64,000 nucleotides of DNA from an uncultured Muribaculaceae bacterium (GCA_958436175.1 CAUBJF010000011.1:1-64000); one strand, 5' to 3'; shown: positions 18,114 through 26,424, counted from the stretch's first letter. Numbers and translations are program-made. The notes: generated by a model not told the origin, from the sequence alone.

Positions 18114-18824
18114 ATGGAAGACAGAATGAGAATTCTTCTGTGTGAAGACGACGAAAACCTGGGTATGCTCCTTCGCGAGTATCTCCAGGCCAAAGGCTAC
18201 AATGCCGACCTCTTCGTCGACGGCGAAAGCGGCTACAAAGCCTTCCTGAAGGGGAAATACGACATCTGCGTGCTCGATGTGATGATGCCCAAGAAGGACG
18301 GATTCACTCTCGCCCAGGAAATACGTACCGTTAATTCCGAAGTACCTATCATATTCCTCACGGCCAAGTCCCTCAAGGACGATATTCTCGAAGGTTTCAA
18401 GATCGGTGCCGACGACTATATCACCAAGCCTTTCTCGATGGAAGAGCTTGTATTCCGTATCGAAGCCATCCTGCGTCGCGTGAAGGGCAAGAAGGGCAAG
18501 GAAATCACCATGTACAAGATCGGCAAGTTCACCTTCGACACCCAGAAGCAGGTACTCATGATCGGCGACAAGATCACCAAGCTCACCACCAAGGAATCCG
18601 AACTCCTGAGCCTGCTCTGCGCCCACGTCAACGAAATCCTCGAACGTAACTACGCCCTGAAGACTATCTGGATAGACGACAACTACTTCAACGCCCGTTC
18701 GATGGATGTCTATATCACCAAGCTCCGCAAGCACCTCAAAGATGATCCCTCTATCGAGATTATCAACATCCACGGCAAGGGATACAAGCTCATCGCTCCC
18801 GAGAACGAAGCATCCGCAAGCTGA
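18114..18824 (+). CDS. rprY: OmpR-family response regulator RprY
   Basis: A 236-residue response regulator: receiver domain (about 5-120) with acidic pocket EDD, phosphoacceptor Asp55 in VLDVMMP, Thr in FLTAK and Lys in TKPF; then a winged-helix DNA-binding domain (about 135-232) ending IHGKGYKL. The sequence CEDDENLGMLLREYLQAKGY is very close to Bacteroides RprY as I recall it. Met5 is a possible alternative start. It receives phosphate from RprX and is followed by a terminator shared with the converging dehydrogenase gene. Confidence 0.92.
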   Translation: MEDRMRILLCEDDENLGMLLREYLQAKGYNADLFVDGESGYKAFLKGKYDICVLDVMMPKKDGFTLAQEIRTVNSEVPIIFLTAKSLKDDILEGFKIGADDYITKPFSMEELVFRIEAILRRVKGKKGKEITMYKIGKFTFDTQKQVLMIGDKITKLTTKESELLSLLCAHVNEILERNYALKTIWIDDNYFNARSMDVYITKLRKHLKDDPSIEIINIHGKGYKLIAPENEASAS

Positions 18825-18841
18825 TATATCCAAGCTTAGAT

Positions 18842-18889
18842 AAAACAACCCTGCACCGGCCTACGGGCTATGATGCAGGGTTTTGTTTT
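18842..18889. terminator. bidirectional terminator between rprY and the dehydrogenase gene
   Basis: AAAACAACCCTGCA pairs with TGCAGGGTTTTGTTTT. It serves rprY on the plus strand. One arm lies inside the last codons of the converging short-chain dehydrogenase gene (stop at 18868-18870), so its final residues KQNPAS are encoded by the terminator. Confidence 0.75.
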
Positions 18890-19683
18890 GTCTCTATTTC
18901 AGCAATAAGCCTTCGCGTGTCAGCATCGTCGGCATCGTATTTCAAGCGGCTCGTACTTCCTCTGGCATAGGCGACGAAACATCCCTTTTCGAGACGGAAA
19001 GCGTTGACAGCGGCCTGAGAGCCTTTGCGGGCTGAACGGATGAGGGGGCGGAAAAGCTTGTCCGCTAATCTGTCGTACCAGCGGTGCATTGAAATCATAC
19101 CCGTGTCGACGATGCCCGGGTCAGCGCAGTTCACGACGAGCTCTGGATGACATTTCTGGAGATAGCAAGCATAGAGGCTGATTGCTGCCTTGGAGCGCCC
19201 GTATGTGCCGAGTTGTGAGAATTCTTTTTCTGTAACGGCAATATGCAGATGTCGGGGACTGTAGAAGCGGCGCGTCAGGGAGGTAGTGAATACGATGTGA
19301 GCACCGGGATTAAGAATGGAGAGCAGTCCCTCGGTCAGCATAGCCGGGCCTAAAACGTTCACAGCCATGGTGTTTTCGACACCGAAACCGCTCAGTTTGT
19401 AGTAGCGGTTCATGATGCCGGCGTTGTTGATTATTCCGTCGAGACGTTCCTCGCTGTCTGTCAACGTCTTGCAAAGCACTTTTATCGAGTCCGGCGATGA
19501 GAGGTCGAGCTTGGCTACCCGGATATCCGTATTGCTATTGCGGAGTGTCCGGGCAAGATTTTCGCCTCTTTCGGTGTTGCGTACAGCCAGTATGAGGCCG
19601 TAGCCCATCTCGGCGAACAGACGCGCCAGTTCCCGGCCCATGCCGCCTGTGGCTCCAGTAAGAAGGATAAGTTTAGGACTCAT
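18868..19683 (-). CDS. short-chain dehydrogenase, steroid-cluster member
   Basis: A 271-residue SDR. The open frame extends 80 codons upstream, but Met at 19683 starts the Rossmann fold at once (LLTGATGGMG) and overlaps the upstream stop as ATGA, so it is chosen. NNAG is at 86-89; catalytic Ser135, Tyr161 and Lys165 (YGRSK) are intact. The pattern is closest to retinol-dehydrogenase-like SDRs. It is the last gene of a minus-strand run with another SDR, an OYE-type reductase and a steroid 5-alpha-reductase homologue. By that context it is a candidate hydroxysteroid dehydrogenase acting on the 3-position; substrate is inferred, not shown. Confidence 0.82.
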   Translation of the reverse strand: MSPKLILLTGATGGMGRELARLFAEMGYGLILAVRNTERGENLARTLRNSNTDIRVAKLDLSSPDSIKVLCKTLTDSEERLDGIINNAGIMNRYYKLSGFGVENTMAVNVLGPAMLTEGLLSILNPGAHIVFTTSLTRRFYSPRHLHIAVTEKEFSQLGTYGRSKAAISLYACYLQKCHPELVVNCADPGIVDTGMISMHRWYDRLADKLFRPLIRSARKGSQAAVNAFRLEKGCFVAYARGSTSRLKYDADDADTRRLIAEIETKQNPAS

Positions 19684-20483
19684 TTCTGCTTGTCGAGCAT
19701 CTTGTGTTTCACGATAAGCCTCGCACGTGTTGGCAGGACGGCTACAATGACGATAGCAAGGCGGTTCAGCAGGCCGTTGACGTACTGTTTTCGGCCTTTG
19801 AAAAGACGGGAAAGTGCCTTGCTGACGAATTTCGAGGGTGTGGCAAGGGCTCCGACGCGTACACCCAATTTCTGCAAGCTTTTCGGTAACCCGAACAAGT
19901 CGGTAGCTATACCTCCGGGACATGCCACCATGACATGAACACCTTTTTCGAGCATTTCGAGATGCAGGGCGCGGCTGAACACCCGGATATACGATTTCGT
20001 GGCTGAGTACATGCCAATGCCCGGCATGGGCATCCAGCAGGACATGGACGACATATTGAGTATCCGGCCTGAGCCTCGTTCGGCCATACGTCGGGCAAAG
20101 AGCAGCGACAGCTCAGTGACAGCGCGTATATGTAGGTCGAGATAGAGCGAGGTTTCTTTCGTCGACATCGTGTCCATGGTCTTGAAAGAAAATATGCCGG
20201 CGTTGTTGATGAGTATTTCTACCGGCGGCATACCTTCCGTTGCTTCAGCGACTGTCTCGGCAGCTCCGGGAGTTGTGAGGTCGAGACAGAGCGTACGGAC
20301 GTTTATCTTCCAGTCCTTTCTTATCTCTTCTGCGATGTTCAGCAGCTGCTCGTCGCAGTTACTTACGAGCAGGAGGCTATAGCCCATGGCAGCAAGCTGT
20401 CGGGCAAATTCGGCTCCTATGCCCGACGAGCCGCCTGTGACGACGGCTGTAAGACTATCGGCTGCAACTGTGCCTCTTTTCAT
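19680..20483 (-). CDS. short-chain dehydrogenase, candidate 3-hydroxysteroid dehydrogenase
   Basis: A 267-residue SDR with TGGSSGIG (about 16-23), NNAG at 93-96, Ser145/146 and the catalytic YSATK (Tyr159, Lys163). The C-terminal part is rich in basic and hydrophobic residues (RLAIVIVAVLPTRARL), suggesting membrane association, as in 17-beta-HSD12-like SDRs. Its start overlaps the OYE-type gene by 29 bases and its stop overlaps the next SDR by 4, so translation is coupled. In published isoallolithocholate clusters an SDR of this kind is the 3-beta-hydroxysteroid dehydrogenase; which of the two SDRs here would do that is not decidable by reading. Confidence 0.82.
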   Translation of the reverse strand: MKRGTVAADSLTAVVTGGSSGIGAEFARQLAAMGYSLLLVSNCDEQLLNIAEEIRKDWKINVRTLCLDLTTPGAAETVAEATEGMPPVEILINNAGIFSFKTMDTMSTKETSLYLDLHIRAVTELSLLFARRMAERGSGRILNMSSMSCWMPMPGIGMYSATKSYIRVFSRALHLEMLEKGVHVMVACPGGIATDLFGLPKSLQKLGVRVGALATPSKFVSKALSRLFKGRKQYVNGLLNRLAIVIVAVLPTRARLIVKHKMLDKQK

Positions 20484-21699
20484 CTCTTGCCTTGATTTCT
20501 TCGATTTCCTTTTGCAGGGAGCAGGGCAGGTCGCATACGTGCTTGTGACACTTCATGTCGATGGTGTACATTCGGCCTATGCAGTAGTTTGTGTGGTCGC
20601 AGTCGCAACGCTCGGCACCGTCCTTCATCCTGTTGACGAAATCGGGCTGGTTGACGAGGGCGCGTGCCATCTGTACGAAATCGAAACCGCTGTCGAGGAC
20701 CTTGTCGATACCGGAGCGGCTAACGGCACCGCCGACATAGATCAGCGGCATCTTCAGTTCGCTGCGGAAACTCAAAGCATCGTCGAGGAAATAGAGCTCT
20801 TCGAAAGGGACTGTCGGTATCATCATCCGTCCTGCAAGACGTACGCCGTATTTGAGCCACCAGCAGTCCATATAGTGGGTTAGTGTCTTGATAGGCATCT
20901 CGCCGCGCATGACGTACATTGGCGCTTTGCTTACGAAACCGCCGCTGAGGACGAGCGCGTCGAGCCCCATATTTTCGAGCTCGCGTGCCACGGTGATGCA
21001 GTCGTCGATTTCGAGTCCGCCCTTGAAGCCGTCGCGCATATTGACCTTGGCGATGACGGCGATTTTGCCGTCGGCTGCTTTCTGTACTTCTTCCATACAC
21101 ATACGCATGAAGCGCATACGATTGTCGAGCGAGCCTCCGAAGCCGTCACGGCGATGGTTGGTATATGGCGAGAGGAACTGACTGATGAGGTAGCCGTGGC
21201 CGGCATGCACTTCGATGCAGTCGAAGCCGCTGTCGATGGCTATTCGCGCGGCATTGCCGAATTCGGCCGCTACCTTGGGCAGCTCGTCGGCACGAAGTCC
21301 GCGTACGAGGGTAGGGGAATAGATGTTGAAGCCCGTGCAGGCTCCTACAGGAGTCTCGCCGCAGATATTCTTGTGCGACATGTTGCCGCAGTGGCCAAGC
21401 TGTATGGAGGCTTTCGCACCGTGCGAGTGTATGGAATCCGTGAGGTCTGTAAGTCCCGGTATGATGTCCTTTCGGAGCCACAACTGCCTTGGGAAGGACA
21501 ATCCGCTCTTCATCACCGCCGCATAGGCCACGGTCGTCATACCCACTCCTCCGGCTGCAACTGAGGTATGGTAGTCTTTGAGGACCTGGGAGGGGCTGTT
21601 GTTTTCCGCCATGCCCTCGAAGGCGGCGCTGCGAATAGTGCGGTTGCGAAGCCTTATGGGACCGAGGTCACATTCGGTGAAAAGTTTGGATTGTGTCAT
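20455..21699 (-). CDS. Old Yellow Enzyme-family ene-reductase, candidate steroid 5-beta-reductase
   Basis: A 414-residue FMN-dependent oxidoreductase. The TIM barrel carries QLGHCG (about 100-105), the family signature HAGHGYLISQFLSP (about 165-178) and GFGGSLDNR. The C-terminal tail from about residue 365 has six cysteines spaced C-x-C-x5-C-x10-C-x4-C-x3-C. This differs from the C-x2-C-x3-C-x11-C iron-sulfur motif of 2,4-dienoyl-CoA reductases, and the second flavin/NAD domain is absent. OYE-family proteins of this size act as Delta4-3-ketosteroid 5-beta-reductases (5BR, OsrB types) in gut bacteria. Four bases after the 5-alpha-reductase homologue. Family firm, substrate inferred from context. 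Confidence 0.85.
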   Translation of the reverse strand: MTQSKLFTECDLGPIRLRNRTIRSAAFEGMAENNSPSQVLKDYHTSVAAGGVGMTTVAYAAVMKSGLSFPRQLWLRKDIIPGLTDLTDSIHSHGAKASIQLGHCGNMSHKNICGETPVGACTGFNIYSPTLVRGLRADELPKVAAEFGNAARIAIDSGFDCIEVHAGHGYLISQFLSPYTNHRRDGFGGSLDNRMRFMRMCMEEVQKAADGKIAVIAKVNMRDGFKGGLEIDDCITVARELENMGLDALVLSGGFVSKAPMYVMRGEMPIKTLTHYMDCWWLKYGVRLAGRMMIPTVPFEELYFLDDALSFRSELKMPLIYVGGAVSRSGIDKVLDSGFDFVQMARALVNQPDFVNRMKDGAERCDCDHTNYCIGRMYTIDMKCHKHVCDLPCSLQKEIEEIKARDEKRHSCSR

Positions 21700-21703
21700 G
21701 GGG

Positions 21704-22474
21704 TCAGTAGATGAAAGGTATCATGCTTTTAAGTCCGAGCTTAGTGTATTGATCTCCGAACTCGGTTTTGTATTTTTCGTTGATTTTGCGTGCTCTCGGA
21801 GCGAGATTGGCGAATGTCCATAGAGCGAAGACAGCCCCGGCCCAGCTCCATGTGAGGAGTGCGAAGCCGCACCATTCGACGAATTCCCCGAAGTAATTGG
21901 CGCAGCAGACGTAGTTGTACATCCCTCCGCGAGGTATGTAGTGTGCCGTGTCGCCGGGCTTGCGGAGATGCCGTATTATGTTGTCGCTATGGAGGTTGAT
22001 GGCCATGCCGGTGAAGAAGACAATGGTTCCGGCGATGAACTGCCAGGAATACAGCCACGTGACAGGGTATCGGTCGTCCGGACTGACATAGAATATCCAT
22101 CCGCCTTGCATCAGTGCGTTGAGCAGGTTGAAGCAGATGCCTGAGAGGATGATCGTCAGGGGCATCTTGCTATGGCCTCTCATCAGCAGTGGAAAGATGA
22201 AGGAGCGTTGGAAATAATGAAGCTCGAAGAGGATGAGGAACACAAGCGGCACTGTCTCCGTACGTCTGCCAGAGAACCACCATAATGCCAGCATGGCGAA
22301 GAAAACGGGCGATTCCATGAGAATCCAGCCTGTCTTATTGTCGATCGCCGGACCCCAGCGATGAGTGTACATCATGCCGTATCCTGCTGTAATCTTATTG
22401 AGGGCAAAGAAGACGATGACGGCAAGAATACTCATGCCGACAAGGAAGATGTTGAAGACGTGGGGAGAAATCAT
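21704..22474 (-). CDS. steroid 5-alpha-reductase family membrane protein
   Basis: A 256-residue integral membrane protein with about six hydrophobic segments. The C-terminal third matches the 3-oxo-5-alpha-steroid 4-dehydrogenase family (Steroid_dh): GGMYNYVCCANYFGE, EWCGFAL and LAPRARKINEKYK before a short polar end. Enzymes of this family use NADPH to reduce the Delta4 double bond of 3-ketosteroids to the 5-alpha form. It begins 11 bases after cdaA and is followed at once by the OYE-type gene. The combination fits the 5AR of gut Bacteroidota that turns 3-oxo-Delta4-lithocholate toward isoallolithocholate. An alternative lipid or isoprenoid substrate is possible. Confidence 0.86.
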   Translation of the reverse strand: MISPHVFNIFLVGMSILAVIVFFALNKITAGYGMMYTHRWGPAIDNKTGWILMESPVFFAMLALWWFSGRRTETVPLVFLILFELHYFQRSFIFPLLMRGHSKMPLTIILSGICFNLLNALMQGGWIFYVSPDDRYPVTWLYSWQFIAGTIVFFTGMAINLHSDNIIRHLRKPGDTAHYIPRGGMYNYVCCANYFGEFVEWCGFALLTWSWAGAVFALWTFANLAPRARKINEKYKTEFGDQYTKLGLKSMIPFIY

Positions 22475-22485
22475 GGCCGGGAGCT

Positions 22486-23268
22486 TTATTTCGCACCTAA
22501 GATTGCGATAGCGTTGAGGCGATGCTCCAGTTCGGTGCTGCTCAGTCGTGTAGAGAGCTTGCCACGGTGTGCCACCGAGATATTACCGGTCTCTTCCGAC
22601 ACTACGACGGCGACAGCGTCTGTTGCCTGCGCAATACCGAGTGCCGAACGGTGACGGAGGCCCAGGGTACGGGGCACGTCGCTGTCGTGGCTGACAGGCA
22701 GGATGCATCCGGCAGAGGTCAGACGGTTGTGGGTTATAATCAGTGCGCCGTCGTGGAGAGGCGAGTTCTTGAAGAAGATATTCTCTATAAGGCGTGTATT
22801 GATGTTGGCATCGATGATATCACCCGATTTGCAGTAGTTGTCGAGTGGTATGGTCTGCTCGATGACTATTAGTGCGCCAGTCTTGCTTTTCGACATGCTC
22901 ATACAGGCATATACGACAGGTATCACCCATGCAAGCTCTTCGTTCTCAATGTTTTGTTTGTGATGATGGAAAAGCTTCGAGAGGAAACGCCATCGTCTGT
23001 GAGAGCCGAGTTCGACGAGGAAACGTTTGATAGGTTCCTGGAAAAGGATGACAAGGATGATAAGACCGATAGCCATGAATTTGTCCAGTATGGTGCCTAT
23101 CAGGCGCATATTGAATATTTCGGAAGCAAAGACCCATACGACGATGAAGGCGAGTACACCGTAGAAGATGTTTATAGTTCCCGATTCCTTCATCAGGCGG
23201 TAGATATAGTAGATAAGTACCGCGAAGAGGACAATGTCTATGATGTCTTTGATTCCGATTGTGAACAT
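22486..23268 (-). CDS. cdaA: diadenylate cyclase CdaA
   Basis: A 260-residue membrane cyclase that makes cyclic di-AMP from two ATP. Three hydrophobic helices (about 8-25, 33-51, 62-80) precede the DAC domain with its catalytic DGA (173-175) and RHRSA (205-209) motifs. It lies three bases after folP, the same folP-cdaA order seen in many Bacteroidota, and leads without a terminator into the steroid-type reductase genes. Confidence 0.95.
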   Translation of the reverse strand: MFTIGIKDIIDIVLFAVLIYYIYRLMKESGTINIFYGVLAFIVVWVFASEIFNMRLIGTILDKFMAIGLIILVILFQEPIKRFLVELGSHRRWRFLSKLFHHHKQNIENEELAWVIPVVYACMSMSKSKTGALIVIEQTIPLDNYCKSGDIIDANINTRLIENIFFKNSPLHDGALIITHNRLTSAGCILPVSHDSDVPRTLGLRHRSALGIAQATDAVAVVVSEETGNISVAHRGKLSTRLSSTELEHRLNAIAILGAK

Positions 23269-23271
23269 GGT

Positions 23272-24111
23272 TTACTTGTTTAAAGCTTGGTAAATCTTTA
23301 CTGTCTGCACGGCTGGTAGGACGTCGTGGACGCGAAGAATGGCTGCACCACGGTCGAGGGCAAATGCATGGACTGCCGTTGTTCCTTCGAGAGCTTCGGG
23401 AGCTGTGATGTCGAGTAACTTGGTTATCATCGACTTTCGGGAAACACCGACCAGGACGGGGCGGCGGAGTATGCCGAATTTGTCGAGATTGGCGAGGAGT
23501 TCGTAATTCTGTTCCAAGGTCTTTGCAAAACCGAATCCAGGGTCTACAATGATGTCGGCAACGCCGGTGGCTTCGAGGCGTGCCACGGCCTCGGCAAGTT
23601 CGGAGATTATGTCGGCCGTGAGATTGTTGTACTGTGTGAGAGTACCCATGGTGTCAGGCGTGCCGCGCATGTGCATTAGTATGTAGGGGCATTTGAGTTC
23701 GGCAACGGTGTCGAACATATGTTCATCAAGCTTGCCTCCCGATACATCATTAATGATGTCGGCCCCCCACTGTTCTATTGCCAGCCGTGCAATATTAGCG
23801 CGGAAGGTATCGATGGAAATGGGTATTTCACGGCCTATTGCTTCACGTATTGCAGGGACGACGGCTCCGAGTCGCCTTATTTCTTCTTCTTCGCTGACTT
23901 CAGCTGCGCCGGGGCGTGTGGAATAGCCTCCGATGTCGAGCATATCGGCGCCTTGCGATATCATTTTTTTTGCTCGTTCGACTGCCTTACTTGTTTCCGG
24001 CACTCTCGATGCGTCATAGAACGAGTCGGGTGTTATATTCACAATACCCATAACGGCAGGCCGGTCGTATTCGACCAGTCTGCCGTTTATATTTAGGCTG
24101 AAGGAATTCAT
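23272..24111 (-). CDS. folP: dihydropteroate synthase
   Basis: A 279-residue TIM-barrel enzyme of folate synthesis that condenses p-aminobenzoate with hydroxymethyl-dihydropterin diphosphate; it is the sulfonamide target. Signature blocks are all present: GIVNITPDSF near residue 23, DIGGYSTRPGA, NDVSGGK and DPGFGFAKT. It starts a compact run with cdaA and the four reductase/dehydrogenase genes; a weak hairpin separates it from typA. Confidence 0.96.
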   Translation of the reverse strand: MNSFSLNINGRLVEYDRPAVMGIVNITPDSFYDASRVPETSKAVERAKKMISQGADMLDIGGYSTRPGAAEVSEEEEIRRLGAVVPAIREAIGREIPISIDTFRANIARLAIEQWGADIINDVSGGKLDEHMFDTVAELKCPYILMHMRGTPDTMGTLTQYNNLTADIISELAEAVARLEATGVADIIVDPGFGFAKTLEQNYELLANLDKFGILRRPVLVGVSRKSMITKLLDITAPEALEGTTAVHAFALDRGAAILRVHDVLPAVQTVKIYQALNK

Positions 24112-24123
24112 GATATAAAAAAT

Positions 24124-24141
24124 GTCGGGACTACGTCCCTG
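24124..24141 (-). terminator. weak hairpin between typA and folP
   Basis: GGGAC-TAC-GTCCC with a T-run (ATTTTTT) a few bases after it on the minus strand, inside the 42-base typA-folP gap. It may partly terminate typA transcription. Confidence 0.4.
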
Positions 24142-24153
24142 ATTATGGCCCGT

Positions 24154-25950
24154 TCAGCGGTTGGCGCGTTTGCGTTCAATTTCGTCGAGTATAATCTTGC
24201 GGAGACGGATATGATGGGGCGTTACCTCTACATATTCGTCTTCCTTGATATATTCGAGCGCTTCTTCGAGGCTGAACACAACCGGGGGGACGATACGCGC
24301 CTTGTCGTCGGCTCCGGAAGCTCGCATATTGGTGAGCTTCTTGCTCTTGGTAACGTTGACGGGTATATCGTTGTCCTTGGCATTTTCGCCAACGACCTGT
24401 CCGGCATAGACCTCTTCCTGGGGGAAGATGAAGAAGCGTCCGCGGTCCTGGAGCTTGTCGATAGCGTAGGCGTATGCAGTGCCGGATTCGACAGCTATGA
24501 GGGAGCCGTTTGTACGACGTTCGATATCTCCTTTCCAAGGTTGGTATTCGAGGAAACGGTGTGCCATGATGGCTTCGCCGGCCGAAGCCGTCATAAGATT
24601 GCTGCGCAGACCGATGATGCCGCGCGACGGTATCTGGAATTCGAGCTGTACGCGGTCGTTCTTGGTCTCCATAGCTGTAAGATCGCCTTTACGGCGTGTC
24701 ACCATGTCGATCATCTTCGAAGAGTATTCTTCGGGAACATTGATGGTGAGCTGTTCGACAGGTTCGCACTTCACGCCGTCGATTTCCTTGACGATGACCT
24801 GCGGCTGGCCTACCTGGAGTTCATAGCCTTCGCGGCGCATTGTTTCGATAAGCACGGACAGATGGAGGACGCCACGGCCATAGACTATCCACTGGTCTTC
24901 GCGGTTGCCTTTGCTGACACGGAGAGCGAGGTTGCGATCGAGTTCGGCAGTAAGGCGGTCGCCGATGTGGCGTGATGTCACATACTTGCCGTCCTTGCCG
25001 AAGAACGGGCTGTCGTTGATGGTGAAAGTCATCGACATTGTGGGTTCGTCGATGGCGATACGGGGAAGAGGTTCAGGATTATCGGGAATGGAGATAGTGT
25101 CGCCGATTTCGAAGCCTTCGAGACCTACGATGGCGCATATGTCGCCGTTCTGGACCGATTCAACCTTTTTGCGACCCATACCTTCGAAAGTGTGCAGTTC
25201 CTTGATGCGTTGCTTCGATATCGAACCGTCTTTGCGACAGAGGGCAATATCCTGACCCTCGCGTATCTCGCCGCGATGAACACGACCGATAGCGATACGG
25301 CCAACGTATTTGGAATAGTCGAGCGATGTGATTAGCATCTGTGTCTCGCCGGGATTCTCTGCCGGACCGGGTATGTTTTCGATGATGGCATCGAGGAGGG
25401 GAGTGATGTTGTCGGTCGGGTTCTTATAGTCCGTACTCATCCAACCCTGCTTGGCAGAACCATAGAGTGTCGGGAAATCAAGCTGATCTTCGGTAGCATC
25501 GAGATTGAACATGAGGTCGAACACCAGTTCCTGGACTTCTTCGGGGCGGCAGTTGGGTTTGTCGACCTTGTTGATTACCACCATGGGCTTGAGGCCCATT
25601 TCGATTGCTTTCTGGAGCACGAAGCGGGTCTGGGGCATTGGGCCTTCGAAAGCGTCGACGAGGAGGAGGCATCCGTCGGCCATGTTGAGTACACGCTCCA
25701 CTTCGCCGCCGAAGTCAGCGTGCCCCGGGGTGTCGATGATGTTGATTTTATAGCCTTTATAGTTGATGGATACGTTCTTGGAGAGGATTGTGATACCACG
25801 CTCCCTTTCAAGGTCGTTGTTGTCGAGAATCAGTTCTCCTGCTTTCTGGTTTTCGCGGAAGAGGTGACCTGCAAGCAGCATCTTGTCGACAAGGGTCGTC
25901 TTTCCGTGGTCTACGTGCGCAATGATTGCGATATTACGGATATTCTGCAT
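24154..25950 (-). CDS. typA: ribosome-associated GTPase TypA/BipA
   Basis: A 598-residue translational GTPase. The start is taken at the Met of MQNIRNIAIIAH, six codons inside the longer frame, because homologues begin there and the length then matches the family. G1 is AHVDHGKTT, G2 lies at RERGITI, G3 is DTPGHADFGGE and G4 is NKVDKP. Domains II, III, V-like and the BipA-specific C-terminal domain follow. It aids ribosome assembly and stress adaptation. A TAACTTTG box lies just upstream. Confidence 0.95.
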   Translation of the reverse strand: MQNIRNIAIIAHVDHGKTTLVDKMLLAGHLFRENQKAGELILDNNDLERERGITILSKNVSINYKGYKINIIDTPGHADFGGEVERVLNMADGCLLLVDAFEGPMPQTRFVLQKAIEMGLKPMVVINKVDKPNCRPEEVQELVFDLMFNLDATEDQLDFPTLYGSAKQGWMSTDYKNPTDNITPLLDAIIENIPGPAENPGETQMLITSLDYSKYVGRIAIGRVHRGEIREGQDIALCRKDGSISKQRIKELHTFEGMGRKKVESVQNGDICAIVGLEGFEIGDTISIPDNPEPLPRIAIDEPTMSMTFTINDSPFFGKDGKYVTSRHIGDRLTAELDRNLALRVSKGNREDQWIVYGRGVLHLSVLIETMRREGYELQVGQPQVIVKEIDGVKCEPVEQLTINVPEEYSSKMIDMVTRRKGDLTAMETKNDRVQLEFQIPSRGIIGLRSNLMTASAGEAIMAHRFLEYQPWKGDIERRTNGSLIAVESGTAYAYAIDKLQDRGRFFIFPQEEVYAGQVVGENAKDNDIPVNVTKSKKLTNMRASGADDKARIVPPVVFSLEEALEYIKEDEYVEVTPHHIRLRKIILDEIERKRANR

Positions 25951-25972
25951 ACTAACTTTCTGTTTCAAGGTG

Positions 25973-25980
25973 CAAAGTTA
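25973..25980 (-). promoter_or_regulatory. -7 box of typA
   Basis: TAACTTTG on the minus strand fits TAnnTTTG, 22 bases before the chosen typA ATG. No -33 TTTG at the ideal spacing. Confidence 0.45.
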
Positions 25981-26073
25981 CGAAATTGAGAGCAAATAAA
26001 CGCTATTCAGAATCAAAAATATGTTTTAGAGCAGAAAAACCTATTCTTGGTATTAAAGAAGCTCCCGGCCACT

Positions 26074-26102
26074 TTTGATATCGGGAAAATTGACTAATTT
26101 TG
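26074..26102 (+). promoter_or_regulatory. promoter of the cobalamin operon
   Basis: TTTG at 26074-26077 and TAATTTTG at 26095-26102 (17-base spacing, slightly short) lie directly before the riboswitch. Confidence 0.55.
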
Positions 26103-26111
26103 CAATCGGAA

Positions 26112-26262
26112 AAATAGTGACTGGCGAGGAGTCGCCAAGGAACGCGGTGAGAATCCGCGACAGTACCCGCTGCTGTGAGTCCCCTTATAGTCGTTTTCGC
26201 TTATGCCACTGGCTGTTTTCAGCCGGGAAGGTGCCGTAAACCGGGACGAGTCAGAAGACCCT
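26112..26262 (+). ncRNA. cobalamin riboswitch
   Basis: The conserved core is readable in order: GCGGTGAGAATCCGCGACAG, CCCGCTGCTGTGAG, the B12-box-like GCCACTGG, GGGAAGGTG and the closing GACGAGTCAGAAGACC. In this class adenosyl- or related cobalamin binding represses the downstream genes. It sits between a promoter and a BtuB-type receptor, the expected target. Confidence 0.92.
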
Positions 26263-26369
26263 CTTTTTCCCTACCTGAACTTGCGCCTGCGGGAGAACGG
26301 GCTTGCATCAGCAACATCTCCGACCTACGCTTCGGGCTTTGTCGGTTTTATTGTTAGAGAAGCAGCAGA

Positions 26370-26406
26370 GGTCTCCGTGCGTGAATTCCGCAAGGAGTCC
26401 TTTTTT
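26370..26406 (+). terminator. terminator of the riboswitch expression platform
   Basis: GGTCTCCGTGCG pairs with CGCAAGGAGTCC (10 of 12 positions) and is followed by TTTTTT, 18 bases before the receptor ATG. This suggests control by premature termination. A second weaker hairpin, CCGAC/GTCGG plus TTTT, lies at about 26320-26349. Confidence 0.7.
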
Positions 26407-26424
26407 AATGCTCATATCTCATTG

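Larger units (their letters stand above)
25951..26424. other. divergent region typA / btuB with riboswitch leader
   Basis: 474 bases without a gene. From left to right it carries the typA -7 box, the btuB-type promoter, a cobalamin riboswitch and a hairpin-T terminator in front of the receptor ATG. The open frame that starts at 26203 inside the riboswitch is not real coding sequence. Confidence 0.8.

Noticed and set aside
19684..19923. 80-codon N-terminal extension of the last dehydrogenase
   Set aside because: It overlaps the upstream dehydrogenase gene, has no SDR content, and the Met at 19683 gives the normal SDR start.
26203..26424. N-terminal extension of the B12 receptor
   Set aside because: It lies within the cobalamin riboswitch and the terminator; a signal peptide starts only at 26425.
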